From contig NC_092605.1 in the NCBI RefSeq assembly GCF_047663525.1, positions 3,658,001-3,722,000 on the forward strand: a stretch of DNA of 64,000 nt. Direction: 5' to 3'. This document shows, piece after piece, positions 60,901-64,000 of the stretch (the first letter of the stretch is position 1; each line of letters begins with the position of its first letter). The notes under the pieces are model-generated. The model saw only the letters and a program-made list of their open reading frames with translations, had not been told where the DNA came from and did no database searches. The stretch is from Anas platyrhynchos (lineage: Eukaryota; Chordata; Aves; Anseriformes; Anatidae). The position numbers were made by a program, and so were the translations under genes.

Positions 60901-61624
60901 ATTGGTACCTGAAGTTAGATCTGATCAGGGGTCACTGGCACCATATTGCTTGTTCTGAGAGGCGAACAAACTGCCGTGGCATCGTGTACACTCATGGAGA
61001 AACCTAAGGAAGAATGCATATTTGATGGAAATATTGTGAAGTCTAGGTATTACTGTGCCCTGTGAAACACAGATTATAAGCATGTTTGGAAGTATCTTCT
61101 TTTCTACAGTTACAACATATTCTAATCTTGTTTTCTTTTTATTTTCAGCAAACTACCCAGCTGGGCTAGAGCAGTTGTTCCCAAAATATTTTATGTTACA
61201 GAGAAGGCATGGAATTATTATCCTTATACAATCACAGGTAAGGAATGATTAATAACATGTACTTTTGGGATAGTTCAGCTTATCTTCAGAAGTTCTAAGG
61301 TACATACTGAGTGACGGATACAAAGATTATAGACTATGGCTGGTTAAAAACTGGAATCTTCTATCTTATGTGATTTCTTTCTTGCAAAGAAAACATCAGA
61401 TGCTTAGATTCCGTGCGGACTTGTACCTTCTATTGTTCCATAGACATTAGTCAAATAAAATTCAGTAGATTAACTGACAGAAGTTTCTTTGTTGATTAAT
61501 GTATGTTTACTGCAGGAATCTTGCATCATTGTTTTATTGACATTTCTTTTTTTTTCTTTTCTCTCACCATTCTTTTTTTTTTCACAAATGGACAATTGGA
61601 AACAATTGGAAATCAGAATACACA
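15935..61624 (+). CDS. PITPNC1: PITPNC1, cytoplasmic phosphatidylinositol transfer protein 1 (RdgB-beta), 5' part: exons 1-4
   Basis: PITPNC1 is a soluble class II PITP that binds and moves phosphatidylinositol and phosphatidic acid between membranes. The exons at 15935-15982, 55266-55414, 61149-61237 and 61617-61624 join into 98 residues matching the start of the PITP domain, from MLMKEYRICMPLTVEE through YMISKHSHEQSDRGEGVEVV and LPSWARAVVPKIFYVTEKAW to YPYTITEYT. The rest, about 235 residues including most of the lipid cavity and the 14-3-3-binding tail, lies beyond the window. The start is supported by an in-frame TAA at 15887-15889, A at -3, and the family N-terminus. Two oddities: intron 2 begins with GC, and exon 4 is 8 nt. 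Intron 1 is 39 kb; introns 2 and 3 are 5734 and 379 nt. Confidence 0.95.
16712..16725 (+). promoter_or_regulatory. CTCF core motif candidate
   Basis: CCGCCAGGGGGCGC agrees at every position with the CTCF core as I know it (CC[AG][CG][CT]AG[GA][GT]GGC[AG][CG]). Confidence 0.55.
16731..16779 (+). promoter_or_regulatory. Three spaced GC boxes (SP/KLF)
   Basis: CCCCGCCCCC at 16731-16740 and 16751-16760, then CCACGCCCC at 16771-16779, at an even 20-bp spacing, just downstream of the CTCF-like motif. The shared TGG preceding each box suggests a small tandem array. Confidence 0.6.
18279..18344 (+). repeat. Three tandem copies of a 22-bp unit
   Basis: Units at 18279-18300, 18301-18322 and 18323-18344 share GATATAGATAG(G/A)TACCTAT followed by a variable end. 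It probably grew from a GATA-type microsatellite, of which a piece precedes it (18270-18278). Confidence 0.85.
18829..18848 (+). repeat. (TA)n microsatellite
   Basis: A run of TA units with one TT interruption. Confidence 0.8.
21738..21761 (+). repeat. (GT)n(AT)n compound microsatellite
   Basis: About three to four GT units run directly into about nine AT units. Confidence 0.85.
25020..25280. promoter_or_regulatory. Isolated GC/CpG-rich block inside PITPNC1 intron 1
   Basis: About 260 bp of markedly higher GC and CpG content than its flanks. It is the only such block deep in the intron and is a candidate internal promoter or enhancer. The open frames on both strands have no family match, and no TATA box or clear first-exon donor is evident. 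Confidence 0.35.
28562..28573 (+). repeat. G12 homopolymer
   Basis: Twelve consecutive G followed by A5 in AT-rich surroundings. Confidence 0.9.
39234..39269 (+). repeat. (TTA)n microsatellite
   Basis: About seven TTA units flanked by TTTA units. Confidence 0.85.
42921..42962. repeat. Near-perfect 42-nt inverted repeat (hairpin)
   Basis: The left arm 42921-42938 (CTGCTGGAGTCAACGGGA) pairs with 42945-42962 (TCCCGTTGAGTCCAGCAG) over 18 positions with one G-G mismatch and a 6-nt loop. The arms resemble the AGTCAATGGGA / TCCCATTGACT motif of old amniote repeats. It is shorter than a usual microRNA precursor. Confidence 0.7.
49448..49625 (+). mobile_element. MIR-like tRNA-derived SINE, diverged
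   Basis: The order and spacing follow MIR. First comes an A-box-like GTGGTAAAAGCACTGAGCTGG. A B-box-like region then reads TTGAGGCAAAATTCCC, followed by CTCTTCTATCAC, TTTAATCTCTGTATCT and TATAAAATGAGGATAATG. The consensus comparison is from memory. The copy is old and inactive. Confidence 0.62.
55030..55059. repeat. Perfect 11-bp inverted repeat upstream of PITPNC1 exon 2
   Basis: GGAAAAGTACT (55030-55040) and AGTACTTTTCC (55049-55059) are exact reverse complements separated by 8 nt, with a further AAGTACTT palindrome immediately before (55022-55029). It lies about 207 nt upstream of the exon. Confidence 0.8.
55266..55414 (+). CDS. PITPNC1: PITPNC1 exon 2
   Basis: A 149-nt exon encoding residues 17-65 plus two bases of codon 66, YRIGQLYMISKHS to TEKRVYLN. 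The acceptor is GCTTTGCAG. It ends AACAG|GCAAGT, a GC donor, and codon 66 is completed by exon 3 as AG|C (Ser), as in the family. Confidence 0.96.
55415..61148 (+). other. PITPNC1: PITPNC1 intron 2 (5734 nt), GC-AG type
   Basis: Begins GCAAGT and ends TTTTCAG. It contains a C10 run (57599-57608), a run of A at 58212-58230, a short 31-bp partial duplication at 57302-57352 and a MIR-like fragment near 60500-60625. Open frames at 57856-58095 (plus) and 58247-59037 (both strands) have no family match. Confidence 0.9.
60500..60625 (+). mobile_element. MIR-like SINE fragment
   Basis: The order CAGTCCCCATCAGCAAAACG, GGACTGATAC, CACCTGCC, then GGTGTTCTGAGTGATTTGC and AACATAAAAGC parallels the MIR core (CAGTTTCC..TGTAAAATGGGGATAATA..CTACCT..GTTGTGAGGATTAAATG). 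Highly diverged; boundaries approximate. Confidence 0.42.
61149..61237 (+). CDS. PITPNC1: PITPNC1 exon 3
   Basis: An 89-nt exon from the last base of codon 66 to the first base of codon 96: SKLPSWARAVVPKIFYV to YYPYTIT. The acceptor is ATTTTCAG and the donor is ACAG|GTAAGG, leaving phase 1. Confidence 0.97.
61238..61616 (+). other. PITPNC1: PITPNC1 intron 3 (379 nt) leading to the microexon
   Basis: A short intron with a 42-nt polypyrimidine tract (61542-61583). Its acceptor AG is at 61615-61616, about 32 nt beyond the tract, with no other AG in between. Positions 61592-61611 are two exact copies of ACAATTGGAA. Confidence 0.85.
61617..61624 (+). CDS. PITPNC1: PITPNC1 exon 4, 8-nt microexon
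   Basis: AATACACA lies between acceptor ATCAG and a perfect donor GTAAGT. With the G left over from exon 3 it reads GAA TAC ACA (Glu-Tyr-Thr, residues 96-98), giving the family TITEYT and restoring phase 0 for the expected next codon (Cys in human). Omitting it would shift the frame. The following exon is outside the window, so the downstream join is inferred. Confidence 0.85.
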
Positions 61625-61630
61625 GTAAGT

Positions 61631-64000
61631 TCTTCTTTTTATTCTAAAAATACAATGTGATTATATGAACTATAGTAGTGGAAGCCAAACTGAATCCTCA
61701 TTAATACAAGTAGTACGTAATGCCTTTGATAGTGGAACTTATTTTAGCTATTTGTTTAAGAAATCAAAGGTTAAATCTGAACTGTTTCCTATAAATTATT
61801 TACCTTACTTTTTATCATTTGAGAATAATTTGATATATTTTTAGTCACTAACTGCAATATAGAAAAACTTCTATAAAACAGAGCAAGGCTTTTAAGGTTC
61901 CAGTTATTAGTTGGAGACATGAGAACATGCTTTATTTTATTTATTGTTTTATTAACTTATAAAATGTTCATCTCTGGTATAGTATCTGGGAAACTGTATG
62001 ATCCGTAGACGAAATTAAACATAATCTGGGCCTGGTGCCCAGAAAAATCAGCTATTCCCTCTAGCAGAGCTAAGGCAAAATATAGCACATAAATCATGAG
62101 AAAAATTGTTTTAAATGTACTGGCCTCAATAATATACAGTAAATTTTCAGCAGCCTTTAGAAGATGAGGCGGAGATGGTAAGGAAATTCCAGGCAAAAGG
62201 ACTTCTGCCTTGATTTAGATTGAGTTTCTGGTTACAGATAAAATGTAATCCATTGTTTTTGTTAGCTCTGCAGTGTTTGAAATGTTTGTGCATTTTTTTA
62301 TAACCAGTAAAAAATAAAAAGAGAAAAATTTTGTGTGATAAATGCAAAAGAGTCAAAACAAAGGGATTGGAAGGTTCAGATCCAAAAGCTGAATGCTTAG
62401 ACTTGAAAATGTGATGACAAGTTTGAAAACCCAAAGTACTGAACTGTGGCTTTCAGTATGTACTGCAGATACTTATTACATATTCTGCCGTGTTTAATGA
62501 TTAAAATTAATTTGATAATCAGAAAAAAAAAAACACATGTCCAGTCACGGACTGTAGTAGCTAGGGGACAGATTCTGAACTATTTTTGTCAGGTGTCTTC
62601 AGTAAGGCCTATCTGAGTTTATAGTAATTACGAACTTAAACCTATGGTAGTAAGTTTAATTTTAAACTGGGAAGATGTCGTACTATGTCACATTGATGTC
62701 TGTTACTCTGTTGTACATTTTTTTTCTTTAGGTGATAGAGACAATTTTTGAATGTGAATTTTTTCTTTAACTGAAAGAGACAAGTGGGAGTGGTAGCAGT
62801 AAGAAATTTCTGTCTGAATTTGAAATGCAATACATTATCGAAACCAAAGAGCAGAGTGATTCTCAAAGAATTTGAATCAGGAGGTGATCTTTACCTAAAC
62901 TGATGAAACAACATCTCAAACACATTTCAGTCAAAGTGTTTAGAAGGGAGGTGAACACCTGAGGAGGTGTTCAAGAGCAGGATTAAGTAGACTTGTAAAG
63001 AAAAATTGGTCTACAAATGCAGAAGGTAGGCAAAACAGTCTCTTAGTGACATTATAACTGCCTATGGGAGTTGAGGTACAAGGAAACAGAACTGGAAATA
63101 TTGGGATGAGATTAGATTTCTGACTGAAATGCAGTTTTCTTAAAGTATATCTTGATGGAGCTGGTAGACTATGAAATGGTATTCAAGGGAAAATAGAGAT
63201 AATGTCTTGCCTCAAACTGTTGAATCTAGAACAAAAATGTTAAATATACCATTGGGAATAATTCCAATGCTTGTCTGGAATATTTGTCTAAATTTTGATC
63301 TATATTTATTAGAGAATTCTGGAAGAAGGCATTAGCCAGCTGAGATATTCCCCAGAATATTCAAGATAGCTCGGAAACTCTTTTCCTAAGATAGTAAATC
63401 CTCTCTAGAGGGTCTGTGGGACATCCAAAGAATTAAGTTGAGCCTCATTTCAAGGAAAACTGATTCTGAAGGTCCGCCAACAACTGGATAAATAAAACAA
63501 TCTTATCAAGTCAAGTACTTGATACTGCTGGAAAGGAAAAATCATACCTTTCCACTGAAGTTCCACTATAAATAAAGAGCAAGGATCTTAAAGGCTCAGT
63601 AGTGTTATTTCAACGTGCATTAATGATTTAGAAGAGGATGTGAATGACAGACTGAAGCTTGCTGAAAGGCTTAAGGGCTTTCAGTTGTAAAATATGAAGG
63701 CTGTTGAGAAATTGGATGCAAACACATGCACTAGACTTCCAGTGGTTCAATACAGACTAGTTTCACAAATCTGTTTTGCCTGTGAAATAGTACAGATTTC
63801 ATTAATTTGGCCACCTCGAGGGCCTGAAATTGCATGACGTTATAAGAAAAAAGTTCAGCGGGCATTAAGAATAATTTCTGGAATACTCTTCTCTGGAATG
63901 GTAGTGTGAAAAGCCAGGAGTGATTGGATGCATGACAACAGAAATGGAAATCAGAGTGTTGTGATGTTTGTTGTCTAAAATCTGGGTCCAGCTATTACAT
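61631..64000 (+). other. PITPNC1: PITPNC1 intron 4, incomplete at the right edge
   Basis: AT-rich. I searched for the next expected exon (starting with the Cys-Ser-Phe-Leu region) and did not find it. It contains an A-run at 62522-62533 and a probable CR1 remnant near 63580-63670. Otherwise nothing recognisable. Confidence 0.75.
63580..63670 (+). mobile_element. Probable old CR1-type LINE remnant (reverse transcriptase region)
   Basis: GTGTTATTTCAAC followed by ATTAATGATTTAGAAGAGGA resembles the CR1 segment that encodes the FINDLE-type motif after the polymerase core. One frame reads INDLEEDVND. Similarity fades after about 63670, so it is a short decayed fragment. Confidence 0.4.

Overview
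The window is vertebrate nuclear DNA, most likely from a bird. Genes are split by GT-AG introns, CpG-rich promoters stand out from an AT-rich, CpG-poor background, and intron 1 of the left-hand gene carries a clear chicken-type CR1 LINE 3' end. The species cannot be determined. Two protein-coding genes are recognised. PSMD12 (26S proteasome lid subunit Rpn5) is complete on the minus strand. PITPNC1 (RdgB-beta phosphatidylinositol transfer protein) is on the plus strand and only its 5' part is in the window. The head-to-head order PSMD12/PITPNC1 is the order known from human 17q24.

Layout: 1-4331 is AT-rich sequence with no recognisable gene. 4533-12261 holds PSMD12 as 11 coding exons that join without a gap into 456 residues, the human length. 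12050-12480 is its CpG-island promoter, with an ETS-type site just upstream of the ATG and an NRF1/NRF2-type antioxidant response element just inside intron 1. 12481-14800 is spacer, with one exon-like block (13360-13416) belonging to neither gene. 14800-15930 is a second CpG island with a C-rich minisatellite and the PITPNC1 5' region. PITPNC1 exon 1 is at 15935-15982, then a 39-kb intron runs to exon 2 at 55266-55414. Exon 3 is 61149-61237, exon 4 is an 8-nt microexon at 61617-61624, and intron 4 runs off the right edge. The four exons give the first 98 residues of about 330.

The most interesting signals are in PITPNC1 splicing. Intron 2 must use a GC donor (AG|GCAAGT), because the nearby GT would put exon 3 into an immediate stop. 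The 8-nt exon 4 lies between a perfect GTAAGT donor and an acceptor about 32 nt past its polypyrimidine tract, with a perfect 10-bp tandem duplication in the gap. Both calls rest on reading frame and on the conserved protein sequence.

The rest of the window is large introns with old repeats (CR1, MIR-like SINEs), microsatellites, a few hairpins and candidate regulatory motifs. I found no tRNA or rRNA gene, CRISPR array, intact transposon or provirus, and no sign of a new multi-gene system. Other open reading frames look like chance or CpG-island artefacts.
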